Assembly (NCBI GenBank): GCA_029204225.1
Contig: CM055103.1
Location: forward strand, 2,247,720 to 2,311,719
Length of the DNA stretch: 64,000 nucleotides
Source of the DNA: Diphasiastrum complanatum
Taxonomy: Eukaryota; Streptophyta; Lycopodiopsida; Lycopodiales; Lycopodiaceae
Direction: 5' to 3'
Below the pieces are notes generated by a model. It was given only the letters and a program-made list of their open reading frames with translations, did not search any database and was not told the origin of the DNA. Shown in pieces: positions 1-11,084 of this stretch. Both the position numbers and the translations under genes were made by a program. Position 1 is the first letter of the stretch. Every line of letters starts with the position of its first letter.

Positions 1-193
1 TGTGCATGTACTACAACAATATGGTTGGATAAACCAAAATTCTAGTAAGGATTAATATAGCTTCCATCCACTCACAAACTACCACAACTTAACACCTGAA
101 AGCTATCTAAACTTGCAAAGTAAACATATCTGAACCTGAGACTAGACACTAAGCATTACTTGAAGATGAAACAAAGGACTATTGATAGCTGCA

Positions 194-2017
194 TCAATTC
201 TCTGGTTCCAGTTTTGGTTCAATTTGATGGATCGTATGCAAAGAGCTGTGCAATTGCTTATACAACAGTCTTGTTCTCAGAACAAGGACACATGCAAACA
301 TGGCAGCAGCGAAGCTCGTCCCTGTCACAATGAAGAAGGTGGTCTTGTAGCACTGAGATCCGTGGCACAGAAGAGTGGCAGCATGAGATGTTGAGGCAAC
401 CGGAGGAGGCACTAGTCCTTGGACAAGATGACCCAAGGGTAGCATAGAGTGTTGTTTTCTTGCTTCTTGGTCATAGATGACTCCTGCAGTGCGTACAGAT
501 AGAACATAGAGGCCAAGTGAAATGGAGACCTGCACACAGTTGGAGATGGTGGCATAGAATCTGAGGCCACTGATCTCAGATACTATGGTGCAGACGAGAG
601 TGTACTGAGCTCCATAGCATAGGCCGATGATGATAGAACCCATGTAGAGTGCTGCTGGCAAATTGAAGGCCAGGATTAGATGACCCAAGCATGAAATTAC
701 CAGCACTGTCACCAGAAACACAGTCCTTGGCACTACTTTGCTCCTGAGAAAGCTCTCAGAAATAAAACCAGATCCAAGGCGCCCCAAACAGTTCCATATA
801 CTCACTAGTGATACACAGGTGGTTATGTTTTTTGAGGAGTAGCCCAATGCTGCACCGATCTGGCCCAGGTTGTCTATGACCATGCGCTGGCTGCCTATCC
901 CACAGGTAGACACAATGAAAATGATCCATAGGTTCAAATTGACCAACGCTTGAGGTACTGTGAGATCAGTGGCTTTTTGAGCTTCTATGATGAACTTGCT
1001 GAGCTTTCTAGCGTTCTGTAGAATACCTCGCTGCAGAATGCTTTTACTACTATTATTTGTTACCTTGTTCTCTTCTTTCTCAGTCGGTAATAGGAATTGA
1101 TTTGAGTTGCTGGCTGCATCCTCTAGATCCTTAATTGTGGCTATTTGTTGAATTATTTCTGGCCCAGAATTAGCTTGAGGATCCTGCACAAAAGCGGCTC
1201 CTGCTGTTTTATCATGGATTTCATTTCTCATCACCACCCAGAGGGGCAATAGCAGCATGGCGAACATGATTCCACACAACAGTCCATGGATTGATTTAGA
1301 CACTTTAGAAATATCCTGAGTGATAACAACAAGCATGAGGTATGTAGCCAGGGAAAGAATAATGCCCAGCAAAGCATGGAAGTTCTTCATTTCACTCTCC
1401 AGTTGCTTGGCCTTCACAATCCTAATGAACAACATTAGGAGGAGGCAGATCATAGTGGGAAACCAAGCCAAAAGGAGAATGAAAGCTTGGGGATTGTCTC
1501 CGTACACTGCACTATACAAGAGGGTGAGCATAGCCCCCCCCAAACCTAGAGATCCTTTGAGCAAACCCATCACTATCCCCCTCCTGTGAGGAAAATTCTT
1601 GATGCATGTGACTGTGCATGCACTGTTGATGAAAGAAGTCCAAGATGAAGCTATAACAAAGTACAAGCACATCTGCCAGACTTCTGGCCTTTCTATTCTT
1701 CCTGTCACTGCAAGCCATATCATCACATAACCAGCAAAATTGATGACTGCAGCTGAGGCAAGCACCAATGGGGGTCCAGTGAGATCGTAGAGGATGCCTC
1801 CTATCACTCCCACGTTTGATCCAATTTCTCTAAACAAGCTGAGGGTGTTGATTGTCTCTTGATCATAACCTAAAGAGAGCTTGATTGACTGAGAGTAGAT
1901 GCCAAAGGTGTATAGTCCTCCTGCAGCGGTCATCAGAAAGATGGAGGCCACCACCACCATCCATCTGTTGTGTATCAAAGCTTTTCCCAATACCAGAGCC
2001 TCCATTGGCTTCATCAT
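194..2017 (-). CDS. Nodulin-like / NFD4-type major facilitator transporter, 607 aa, single exon
   Basis: This is an intact uninterrupted reading frame on the minus strand. The protein matches the plant nodulin-like subfamily of the major facilitator superfamily (NUCLEAR FUSION DEFECTIVE 4 and relatives). It has an N-terminal nodulin-like half (first membrane helix about residues 18-40, then a GIYSQ and FREIGSNVG region), a hydrophilic loop at about residues 275-345, and a second MFS half containing GRLGSGF and a Cys-rich loop near the C-terminus. About 12 membrane helices are expected, so it should be an integral membrane protein; the family substrate is not settled and none can be read from sequence. 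The start is the first of two tandem ATG codons at 2017. A TTG four codons earlier also lies in frame, and an in-frame TGA lies just beyond it. The stop is TGA at 194-196. All neighbours to the right are transposons. The fold is clear; the transport role is inferred from family. Confidence 0.93.
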   Translation of the reverse strand: MMKPMEALVLGKALIHNRWMVVVASIFLMTAAGGLYTFGIYSQSIKLSLGYDQETINTLSLFREIGSNVGVIGGILYDLTGPPLVLASAAVINFAGYVMIWLAVTGRIERPEVWQMCLYFVIASSWTSFINSACTVTCIKNFPHRRGIVMGLLKGSLGLGGAMLTLLYSAVYGDNPQAFILLLAWFPTMICLLLMLFIRIVKAKQLESEMKNFHALLGIILSLATYLMLVVITQDISKVSKSIHGLLCGIMFAMLLLPLWVVMRNEIHDKTAGAAFVQDPQANSGPEIIQQIATIKDLEDAASNSNQFLLPTEKEENKVTNNSSKSILQRGILQNARKLSKFIIEAQKATDLTVPQALVNLNLWIIFIVSTCGIGSQRMVIDNLGQIGAALGYSSKNITTCVSLVSIWNCLGRLGSGFISESFLRSKVVPRTVFLVTVLVISCLGHLILAFNLPAALYMGSIIIGLCYGAQYTLVCTIVSEISGLRFYATISNCVQVSISLGLYVLSVRTAGVIYDQEARKQHSMLPLGHLVQGLVPPPVASTSHAATLLCHGSQCYKTTFFIVTGTSFAAAMFACVLVLRTRLLYKQLHSSLHTIHQIEPKLEPEN

Positions 2018-2073
2018 CTCCACTGCCAATGAGACTAAATGATTTACCTCTCAGCTGCCATATTATCTATCTA

Positions 2074-2095
2074 TCTCTCTCTCTCTCTCTCTCTC
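2074..2095. repeat. (TC)n microsatellite in the transporter 5' leader
   Basis: About 11 TC units, preceded by a few ATCT tetramers, lie 57-78 bp upstream of the start codon. Read in gene direction this is a GA-rich tract in the probable 5' UTR or core promoter, a common position for GA repeats in plant genes. Confidence 0.85.
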
Positions 2096-2180
2096 ATATG
2101 CATGGAATGAAATACACTTTTTTTTTTGAGTAGAAATATGATGTAGTGCCACCTTACAAGTCCAGAGGAGTGATATTGGA

Positions 2181-2201
2181 CACGTGGCATTACGTCATTG
2201 G
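2181..2201 (-). promoter_or_regulatory. G-box/ABRE, TGACG and CCAAT cluster upstream of the transporter
   Basis: Read on the minus strand, a CCAAT pentamer, a TGACGTA (bZIP/TGA-type) site and a GCCACGTGTC G-box/ABRE core follow each other within about 21 bp. They lie 165-185 bp upstream of the ATG. The motifs are directly visible. Binding by bZIP/bHLH factors and stress or ABA responsiveness are inferences from the motif class. I saw no convincing TATA box between the cluster and the gene. Confidence 0.5.
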
Positions 2202-2213
2202 TTGAGAGAAGGT

Positions 2214-4701
2214 TCATTATGTTTTGTAGTGTAGCCTTCTAAACATATTTAGATCTTGATCATCTATCTCTCTCATGCTACGTCAGGTATCGTTAATCCG
2301 ACGGTGGGCTACAACTTGTACCAGTATTCGTCTCTCCCATAGCTCAGCTTGCTACACTTAGTAGCTTGCCCACCTCCTCATGAACAATACCTAGTCCATA
2401 GAGAGGAGACTAGATAGTTAATGCATACCCAAAAGAACTTGCTAATGGATTATGAACATGCATAAACCACATGCCAAGTTTGAGACTTGTTATAGACGTT
2501 CGTCTTTGACAAGTGGCAAATATTTAGTTGGGCAAACCTTCAAAGTTAATTACCTTGTACCTTTAAGATAGAAGGAATGCATAGATGGCTCCATCAATTT
2601 CAATAACGAGGTGAACCCTTAACATTTTGTTTGCACCATTGGTTACTTAGCTTTAGCATCGTTTTGTACAATATGTACATCATAAGTCTCAAGCAAGCCA
2701 GGCCAATAAGCACAATGCTCCAAAAATTATTAGCACAACAAACAAGATTGGAGCGCCCACCTTTATAGGTGCCCACTTGAGTCCCAATTGCTTTGCTTTG
2801 CACTAGTATCATTATGTACAACATGTACATCCACCATGTCAACCAGGGTCACAATGCTCCCTAGATCGATGACATTGCAAGCAGAATGCAAACCTCCTCC
2901 CTCGCTCTTATCCAACTCGGTCAACTACCGAGGACACTCAACATTTTCAATGGATTCAAATTGGACATTTTTTTTTTGACATCCTTGACTATAATCTTGC
3001 TTGTAATTTGGGGTTGCCTAAAATTCATGACACACAAGCAACGCACTTATTTTTTAGAATTGAGTCATGGCTAACAAAACATGAGCTGTCAATCACCCAT
3101 GTGTTCTAAGAAGATGTTATAAATGAATAATCCCTTCGAAGAATCAAAAACATAATTGAAAGAAAGAATTGTTGAATTCCCTTTGTTGTGTACAAGTCCA
3201 AACACCATAGAATATTGATTGTTATGCCACATTAGTACATTAGCCAAGACACAATACATTAGCCAGGGAGTACATTAGCCAAGGCACAATATGTTAGACA
3301 TGAAGGGCAATGTGCATGGCCTTGAAGAAGAAACAAATAATATTAAGGGAACACAATAACCTTAAAGGGTGACCTTCAAGCTTCTCATCCAAGAAGCAAC
3401 ATCCCACAACTACATCCCCAATCCAAGCAATCCATGAGCCTCCAAGGGCCACCTTCAATAAACTTTGTTTAACAATAAAAATAGCCCTATTATGCTACAA
3501 GTTTATTTCACACACATACATAATGGTGGGGTCCACCCCACATGCCAAGTTTTTATCCCAAACCTAAAAAACCCAAAGACCTGTATGTTGTTTTCAACTA
3601 GGCCTACTCAAGAATGAGTCCCCATGACCCAAAACCTTCAATTATTGTTATTGGGCACCGAGAAACCAAATACTGAACAATATATGTGAATTCTACAATT
3701 TTATATCCAATTTCCAATCATAGCCCATCCTTCCTAGCTTCAAAAGTGGAAAAATATTGCAACATAGTCAAGAAGAAGTATGAAATTTTTGTTAGCCGAT
3801 TTTTTAACATTAAGAATTTTTGTGAAACATTTTATGTTATTTCTTATATGACGTTGATTAAATCAGTAGGTGATCGACACAGATTTGGCCTGTATAGCCC
3901 ATGCCGAAGGAGTTTCAATTCGCCCTAAAAGAACTATCGAGTTTTAAAAATAAAATAGTTGTAGAATTGGCTATAAAGTTTTTGTTTCGGCTGATTACAC
4001 CATACTTCATCTGGGTAACCTCGGGGTTTTATTAATATATCAAGATATATGAGATTTTGAAGACACCCTTTTCCATGAGACCCAAAAAGAAATCTGAGAC
4101 CAAAGAAATTGAAAAGAATCGATAGTACCGACACATTCCATACAAATCATCGACAAAATTAATCAAGGGACTAAACTGAAGATTCTAGTAAAGAAGCAGG
4201 GCACATCCAATGTGATATTCAGATTTAAGGACATGGCCTTTAAAAATAAAGCATGGCCTTCCAAAGATAGGGATAGCCCTAAAAGAGTGTGATTCAGCAC
4301 AAATACAGTGGGACATTTCAACTTGAAAGGTGAAAAGAAAAGAAGAGAAATGAAAAGTCTCCACTTTGTTGTTGCACAAAAGACAAGGCAAGACCACTAC
4401 CTTAAAGATCCTTGACCAAGGTACAAAGGGTCTAACATTTTCAAATGAGAATGAAGAGTGAAAATCCATCACATTACCTCTTCATTGACTTTCAAAAGTG
4501 CAAAGTAAAGGTGTGGTCCAATAGCTTGCAAGGCCCCCATGCACAAGGCAATCTACGTAAGAGGAGAGTACTTGGAAATAAAAGGAAAGGTGATGAAAAC
4601 ACATGGGACAAGGGCAAGATTGTCCTTGTAGTGCAATTGTGGATTAACTTTGGGATCATTCTAGGGTGGCAAATACTCCCCATTGTCGAAAATTAGTGGG
4701 T
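2214..4701. other. Gene-free AT-rich intergenic sequence
   Basis: No coding region could be supported. Visible items are a diverged direct repeat around 2650-2700 and 2785-2830 (both contain a ACATGTACAT-like core beside a GCTTTGC/GCTTTAGC stretch), and short near-tandem copies of GTACATTAGCCA at 3234-3285. The short open frames here have no recognisable domain and are probably chance or decayed transposon. Confidence 0.5.
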
Positions 4702-5355
4702 TGTGCGAAAGCTGGGAGCGAGCTAGATGAGTAGATCAGAAATGCAACAATTAGCAGCAAAATCGTTCGAAACTGAATTGATTCAGCAAATGCAAGTGAA
4801 CTATAACAGTAGTGAGACAGATAATTGCACTCTGATTAATATCAACAATGAGTACAATGCTTGAAGTAATTACTTCAGCTCATCGTTGTGTGTTATAACA
4901 CTGGCAATGGAAATATCTGATTGAATACAATTTCAGTAGTAACTGAATATCAGTAGATTTCTGATGAAGATTCTAGGATTAAATATACTGAAAATATCTA
5001 CAACGAACTCGCATTGAATGCTATCTTCTATATTATTTACAACCGCCTTTATGCCATAAATGCATGTACAAAGTACGTGGACTTCCAACGCGAAGTCATT
5101 GGGTTGGATTTCTGACTGACAATATCGAAAATTACATAGGGTCGAATTTTATACAAAGGATCAAAAAATTTACACTGGGTCGAAAAATGTGCTAAGGGTC
5201 GAATTTTCTGGAATTGAAAAACTTACACCCGATCCGACCTACTGGACTTTTTGATCTTCTGGAGAAAACTCGAGCCTTCTATTTTTCTGGGTTTTGTAAA
5301 GTTTTCAGGATGCTCATTAATTAATGGATTTGAGGCTGAGCATCGAATTCCAACA
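4702..5355 (-). repeat. 3' LTR of copia-1 (654 bp)
   Basis: On the minus strand this starts with TGTTGGAATTC, immediately downstream of the polypurine tract TTAAGGGGGAG (plus 5356-5366), and ends near 4702 with a CGCACA terminus. The polypurine tract and the TG...CA ends identify it as the 3' LTR of a minus-strand Ty1/copia element. Its interior shares blocks with the solo LTR at 12312-13368 (for example CACTCTGATTAATATCAAC, and the terminal GGATGCTCATTA...GGCTGAGCAT), so both belong to one family. The left boundary at 4702 is less certain than the right one. Confidence 0.75.
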
Positions 5356-5374
5356 CTCCCCCTTAATGTGGATC

Positions 5375-6720
5375 CTAAAAAGTTTTGATCTTTAGCTTTA
5401 ACTTGTCGTTGAATCTAAGTTGGTGCTCTTTTGTCAGAGCCGTTGTGAAGTAATCTACTGCCATCAGGTTTGTCTTGTTGGGTAAATTTTGTACTCCGTG
5501 ACAACAGTTGGCTATAACTTTATTAGAACTTTCTAACTCCAGTGCTAACTTGCATTTTAGATCTTTCATCAGATTCAGATTGATATTGAATAGTTGAATA
5601 TCATCTACCTAAAGAGTGGAGTTGATGAAAAAATTCGATACAAACTTGAAATAAAAATTTGAGTCTACCGAGTTTGGATAGAAACCATTCTCGTTTAGTA
5701 ATGTTGATTTGGTGTTCATTATTGCTTCGCGTTGGTCAGCATTAGTAGCTGACTTTGCTTCAGAATTTGTATTTGATTCTTGCACAAAGTAGCAAGCTGG
5801 ATCATCCATAAACCGAGATGGAGATTGTCTGGGTCGATTTGTCCTTCTTGGTTGAAATTCGACCCTCTGATGTGATTCGATCTGTTGAAATTCTGACTCA
5901 TTTTTTGAGTCAATATCGATTTTTGGTTGTTTGACCCTGGGTTCAAAAATTGATTGTTCGATCCTGGGTTCGAAATTTTGTGCAGCCTTCTCTTTGTGGT
6001 CGAAAAATTGGTCTTCCTGAAAAGTGACATTTCTGCTTGTGAATGCTTTCTGAGTGTCCAGATTGTAGAGCTTGTATGCCTTCTGATATGGAGAGTAGCC
6101 AATAGAAATCGATTTTGTGCTTTTAATGTCCAGCTTCTTCTTGAGGTCTTCAGGGATCTGAGCATAGGCAATGCAACCAAACACTCTAATGTTTTTAAAT
6201 GATGGTTTTGATCATGTCCATACCTCATAAGGTGTTTTGTCATCTAGGGCTTTGGTGATGGATCAATTTTGTAAGTAGGCTGTTGTAGTGACAACTTCTG
6301 CCCAGAATTTCTTTGGAAGAGAGGCATGGGCCAGCATGCTCTTGGCACTAGCAATGAGTGTCTGATTCTTCCCTTGAGTTGCACCACTAAACTGAGGTGA
6401 GTAGTTGATCTGTAGTTGTATTCCTTTGGCCTTGCAAAAGACTTTGAACTTGGTGGAGATAAATACTCCCCCTCATCAGAGCATAGAGCTTTGATTCTTC
6501 TCCGGTTCGATTTTTTTGCTGATGTCTTAAATTGAAAAACTTGAAGGTCTCTGATTTGTTCTTCAAGAAATAAGTTGCAGTCCTCCGAGAGAAGTCATAA
6601 ATAAAAGTCAATAAGTAGACAGCTCCCCCTATGGAAATAGTATGCGTAGGGCCACAAATGTCCATGCGTACAAGATCTAGCAAATTTCTAGAAGCATGGA
6701 TTGTATCGGAGAGTTGGATG
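5375..6720 (-). pseudogene. copia-1 pol remnant: partial integrase, linker, end of RNase H
   Basis: Three blocks of a Ty1/copia polyprotein are visible on the minus strand. The first (about 6720-6500) is the start of the integrase core, with LLDLVRMDICGP followed by a FIYDFSRRTATYFLKNKSE segment. The second (about 6184-5609) is the post-integrase region with FGCIAYAQIP, KSISIGYSPYQKAYKLYN and a SRNVTF-type motif, followed by a low-complexity linker. The third (about 5569-5375) is the tail of RNase H, ending in ALTKEHQLRF...LKIKTF just before the polypurine tract. Stops and frameshifts separate the blocks, and the whole reverse transcriptase is missing. The 5' side is replaced by the 70-bp tandem array. 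It cannot be functional. Confidence 0.85.
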
Positions 6721-7627
6721 GTAACATCTATCAGATTTGTCATTAACACCAACGTCATCTTGTGAGTGGATTGTAAGGAAGATTTGGATGGTAACATCTA
6801 TCAGATTTGTCATTAACACCAACGTCATCTTGTGAGTGGATTGTAAGGAAGATTTGGATGGTAACATCTATCAGATTTGTCATTAACACCAACGTCATCT
6901 TGTGAGTGGATTGTAAGGAAGAGTTGGATGGTAACATCTATCAGATTTGTCATTAACACCAACGTCATCTTGTGAGTGGATTGTAAGGAAGAGTTGGATG
7001 GTAACATCTATCAGATTTGTCATTAACACCAACGCCATCTTGTGAGTGGATTGTAAGGAAGAGCTGGTCGGTAACATCTATCAAATTTGTCATTAACACC
7101 AACGTCATCTTGTGAGTGGATTAAGGAAGAGCTGGACGATAACATCTATCAGATTCGTCATTAACACCAACGTCATCTTGTGAGTGGATTGTAAGGAAGA
7201 GCTGGACGGTAACATATATCAGATTTGTCATTAACACCAACGTCATCTTGTGAGTGGATTGTAAGGAAGAGCTGGACGGTAACATCTATCAGATTTGTCT
7301 TAACACCAACGTCATCTTGTGAGTGGATTGTAAGGAAGAGCTGGACGGTAACATCTATCAGATTTGTCATTAACACCAACGTCATCTTGTGAGTGGATTG
7401 TAAGGAAGAGCTGGACGGTAACATCTATCAGATTTGTCACTAACACCAACGTCATCTTGTGAGTGGATTGTAAGGAAGAGCTGGACGGTAACATCTATCA
7501 CATTAGTCACTAACACCAACGTCATCTTGTGAGTGGATTGTAAGGAAGAGCTGGATGGTAACATCTATCAGATTTGTCATTAACACCAACTTCATCTTGT
7601 GAGTGGATTGTAAGGAAGAGTTGGACG
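6721..7627. repeat. Tandem array of 13 near-identical 70-bp units
   Basis: Units begin (GTAACATCTA or close variant) at 6721, 6791, 6861, 6931, 7001, 7071, 7139, 7209, 7279, 7348, 7418, 7488 and 7558, then a partial unit follows. The period is 70 bp except for one 68-bp and one 69-bp unit. The left units carry GAGTTGGATGG or GATTTGGATGG, the right units GAGCTGGACGG, so the array has two homogenised subclasses. It sits exactly between the integrase fragment of copia-1 and the reverse transcriptase fragment of copia-2, and both flanks run into partial units. Because 70 is not a multiple of 3, two minus-strand frames stay open for about 60 codons; these frames are by-products. Confidence 0.97.
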
Positions 7628-7637
7628 ATAACTCGTG

Positions 7638-8290
7638 TCTTTGATCAGCATCAAGGAATTTCCTATCATAAGGGAATCATCCACGAAAATAGTCAATATC
7701 ACAAAAAAAATTTCTAATCTTTTTATGTAGACATTACAGTCTGGTTGTGTAAGATTGAAGTCTAGAGACTTCAGAAGACTATCGAGCTTCTTGTACCAAG
7801 CTCGTGATGCTTGTTTTAGACCATAAATGCATCTCTGCAACCGACATACATATTGTCGATTGTCGGGGTCCTCAAATCCTTCAAGCTGCTTTATGAAGAT
7901 TTCTTCCTCTAGATCTCCATGGAGAAAAGATGTCTTCACATCAATCTGGTGAATTTCTAGATTGTGTTGTGTGACGTATGCAAGGAGTAGTCGTATGCTT
8001 GTCATCTTAACCATCGACGAATATGCGTCAAAATAATCAACACCATACCTTTGTGTGTAGCCCTTCGCGACAAGCATTGCCTTGTAACGGCCAATGGTGC
8101 CATCTGATTTCATTTTCTTCTTGTACACCCACTTGCATTCAACGATCGTTTTGTTTTCTGGCAGTGGCTCTAGTGTCCATGCCTCATTTTGCCTCATCGA
8201 CTCGATCTCTTCTGACATTGCCTGCTTCCAAAATTTTCCCTCTGGACTCTGGACAACTTCTTGATATGTTGTTGGTTCTTCAGTGAAGCT
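7638..8290 (-). pseudogene. copia-2 reverse transcriptase, 3'-truncated
   Basis: The minus-strand frame gives the N-terminal half of a Ty1/copia reverse transcriptase. It has the KWVYKKKMKSDGTIGRYKA motif, LVAKGYTQRYGVDY, HQIDVKTSFLHGDLEEEIF, the CIYGLKQASRAWY block and an IFVDDSLMIGNS catalytic box (FVDD in place of the usual YVDD). The frame then runs into the 70-bp array, so the rest of RT and all of RNase H are absent. Upstream residues (about 8290-8221, in the same element) belong to the pre-RT linker. About 0.6 kb that normally lies between integrase and RT is missing. It is a relic of the element whose 5' LTR is at 10354. Confidence 0.88.
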
Positions 8291-8399
8291 GCAGTACTCG
8301 AATTGCGTGTCTTTGCTCCACTGAAGATTGTCAACATAACGGTCTGGAGGTCTTCTTTGTCTTGTTGACCTTCTGGATTCGTTTCGTCACTGCTATTGT

Positions 8400-9420
8400 C
8401 TCAACCCAGAATTGACTTGGCAATTGAGCCTGTGCCATCATGCATTTGGCTCCTTCGACTAGCATCTTGTTTCTTCTTTCCGTGACAACATTATATTTTT
8501 GGTGTGTACGTAGGAGTGAACTAATGCTCGATCCCTTGTTCTTGGTAGAATTTTAAAAATTCTTTGCTCTTGTACTCACCTCCATTGTTAGATCTGATGA
8601 TCTGAATCTTCTTTGAGGTGTGTCGCTCTGCGAATGTCTCGAACTTCATGAAGGAATGAAACACTTCAGATTTATTCTTTAGATAGTAAATCATAGTCAT
8701 CCGGTTGTAATCATCTATGAACGTCAAGAAATACCTCGATCTTAAGAGTGAATTTATTTTCATCGGTCCACAGACATCTGAGTGGACGAGCTCAAGAACT
8801 TCTTTGGCTCTTCTTCCATCATGTGTAAATGGATTCCGATGTTGTTTGCCTTTTTGATAGGCTTCGCAGAACTCAATATCAGGTCTTGATATTTTTAGAC
8901 CTGTGACTATGTCTTTCTTACACATGTCATACAGGCTCCTCATGCTCATATGATACATTCTCCTATGCCAGAGCTGATCTTCATTTTCTGATGCATTTAA
9001 TATGCTATCAATATTGCTGATTATCTTGGCTTGGTAGAGGTTTCCTTCTCTACATCCAACCGTCAACAATTTGTTTGTAGTTTTCTCGATCATGCGGCAT
9101 GTATTGCCATCGAACAAAACTCGAAGTCTAAGATCTGCCATCTTGGAGATTGACAGCAGATCTTTTCTCGGTGAAGGCACGCAGAGTGCTCCTGGCAGCT
9201 CTGCTTGACCTGACAGTGCTTGCAACTGTAGAGTCTCGATGCCTTTTACATCGTGTATGCTTCCATCACCTAGAATTATTGCTCTGTTATTTTCGAGTTC
9301 TCTGAAGTCGATCAAGATTTTCTTGTTGCAGGTGATGTGTGATGTTGCTCCTAAATCAATGACTACATCGTAGTCTTGTTCAGTGTGGCTCGTTGAAGCT
9401 TCATCAAGTATTGTGAAGGC
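8400..9420 (-). pseudogene. copia-2 protease and integrase, catalytically damaged
   Basis: From the 5' side the frame shows the copia protease (VIDLGATSHIT at about 9360-9325; the usual DSGA is DLGA), the GAG-pre-integrase finger (WHRRMYHMS...CEAYQKGKQ; the second Cys of the CxxC is Tyr), and the integrase core (HSDVCGP, FIDDYNR, YYLKNKSEVF). The conserved RSDNGGEY reads RSNNGGEY, which removes the second catalytic Asp of the D,D-35-E triad. After QEQGIEH a stop (8521) and a frameshift interrupt the TERRNKMLVEG block. Several active-site losses plus a stop mean this copy cannot integrate on its own. Confidence 0.9.
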
Positions 9421-10300
9421 TTCATCACCTCTATCTGCATCTTTGGACGACTTTGCAACGTTTGCTTTCTCAGCCTTGTTCTTTTTTTTTTTGGTTGAAT
9501 CTGCAATCGTATGCAAAGTGTCCCTTCTTCTTACAGGGCATGCAAGGTATTGCTGGATTGAACCAGCATTTGTTGACTGCATGACCTGGTTTGTGACAAT
9601 GATCACAAGAAGAAAATTGCTGATTCGAGGACTTCGTCTTGTCGAATCTGAGTTTGTTTTTGTTTTTCTTCCTTCCTTTTATGAAGATGGTCTTCTCTTG
9701 ATCACTGCTTCCTTCTCCTTCGTCCCTCATCAGTCTCTCATCAACGACAAGACTGATTGCTTTGTCGGATGTCATATCTGGTAGACTCAGTATGAGCATT
9801 CTCAATGACTGATAGGACGTAGGTAGAGACTTCATGAAGTACATCAGTTGTTGTGGTGTTCGGACCTGGTGATCCTGTCCTGATGCAACGAGTTGAGCGA
9901 AGATCGTTTTGATCTTCTCAATGTGCTGGTCTAATTGGTTGTCATCCCATCATATGGATTGCAGCTAATTGTGAAAATGCATCACTGAAGCTGCAATCCT
10001 CACTTCATACTTCTGTTTTAATCTTTCCCATGCTGCATGACTGCTTTCACAGTTTTCAATTTGCATGAGTAGATCTTCTTTGATGGACGAAACGATGATT
10101 GCCATTGCACACTCATCCTTTCTGATCCATTCAGCTCTCCTCGGGTCTCCCTCTGGAGGCTACACCTCTGAGAGTTCGGTCACCAACCAGATGTCTTTGC
10201 CCTTCAAAAGTATTTTGATTTTGAATTTCCATATCCTGTAGTTTGTGCCATCAAGACTGATTGCTACTCTTGTCTAAATCATTGTAGCCTATTGTGTTGT
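9421..10300 (-). pseudogene. copia-2 gag with two zinc knuckles
   Basis: The minus strand encodes a copia gag. It begins near 10280 with an N-terminal ISLDGTNYRIWK motif, has a UBN2-type middle, and ends with two CCHC knuckles: CDHCHKPGHAVNKC (about 9600-9560) and CMPCKKKGHFAYDC (about 9540-9500). Gag would form the virus-like particle that packages element RNA. Stops are visible near 10161, 9967 and 9951. The frame runs on into the protease of the same element, as in a normal copia polyprotein. Confidence 0.82.
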
Positions 10301-10340
10301 CTAAAAAACACTGTTCAAATATCAATATTGATAACTTGTA

Positions 10341-10353
10341 GGCTCTGATACCA
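10341..10353 (-). promoter_or_regulatory. Primer-binding site of copia-2 (initiator tRNA-Met)
   Basis: The minus strand reads TGGTATCAGAGCC, the usual plant PBS complementary to the 3' end of initiator tRNA-Met. It lies directly inside the CA end of the 5' LTR, which starts at 10354, and so fixes the orientation of copia-2. Confidence 0.9.
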
Positions 10354-11080
10354 TGTTGCGAACTGGTTTGGTTCGTATCACGAACGTAATTGTTTCTTTT
10401 GAATTTTCTTATGCGGAAGCTTACAGGATCTCAGACATGCGACTACCAATCACAGAACAAATATCATTCTAGCAATAAAGACAACGGAAGACAAAGAGAT
10501 ACACGAGATAGAGCAACTATATTATCAGTTTAATCTTTAGAGCGAGATGGTCAGTGTCTCGCTCATTGGCGGCCTAACGCTCTGCTCTTTCGTTGTGTTC
10601 TACTCGTTGGCAGACTTTCATGCATAGCTATTTCATTTCTATTCTTTTTCTTTCTGCTCTACGCACTAACACTTTCTGTGTATTCTTTTGATCCAGAAAA
10701 ACAGTCTATATCTCTACTGTGTGGAGTTTACAAGATAGCTAAACAAAGAATTACAAGAGTAGTTAATGCTAATCAACTAATCAGTTACTCTTCGTTATTG
10801 CTAATTGTTTCAGCTGGGCATGAAGTTTAAGACTCCACGCCCGTTGAGCTGCAAGTTGGCAGCGCAAAAGATTTTCTTTTGTTTTGTGTCGTATCGTGTC
10901 TTTTTGGTACTGGAGGCATGTTTGACCTTCGCGAATCATTCGATCTCCGAGGTTCGCTTCACTTCGTGTCTCAAGGTTTTCGAGGTACGTTGACTTTTGC
11001 AAATTGTTCGCCATTTGACCTTCGCTTCGCGTCGCGACAAAGTTGCAGGAGTTCACCATTTCTGACAAGCGACATGAGTG
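10354..11080 (-). repeat. 5' LTR of copia-2 (outer end not resolved)
   Basis: The sequence starts with TGTTGCGAACTGG right after the PBS, so its inner boundary is firm. The outer boundary (TG on the minus strand) is not resolved because another copia leader on the plus strand begins near 11085. Around 10920-11035 the LTR carries degenerate TTGACCTTCGC / CGCTTCACTTCG direct repeats. Confidence 0.55.
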
Positions 11081-11084
11081 GGGA

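Noticed and set aside
6755-7564. Open frames of about 60 codons repeated along the 70-bp array
   Set aside because: They arise because 70 is not a multiple of 3 and two frames lack stops; identical frames repeat each unit and no domain is present.
6721-7627. Regular 70-bp repeats resembling a CRISPR-like array
   Set aside because: The whole unit is repeated with no unique spacers, there are no cas genes, and the sequence is a plant nuclear genome; it is a plain tandem array.
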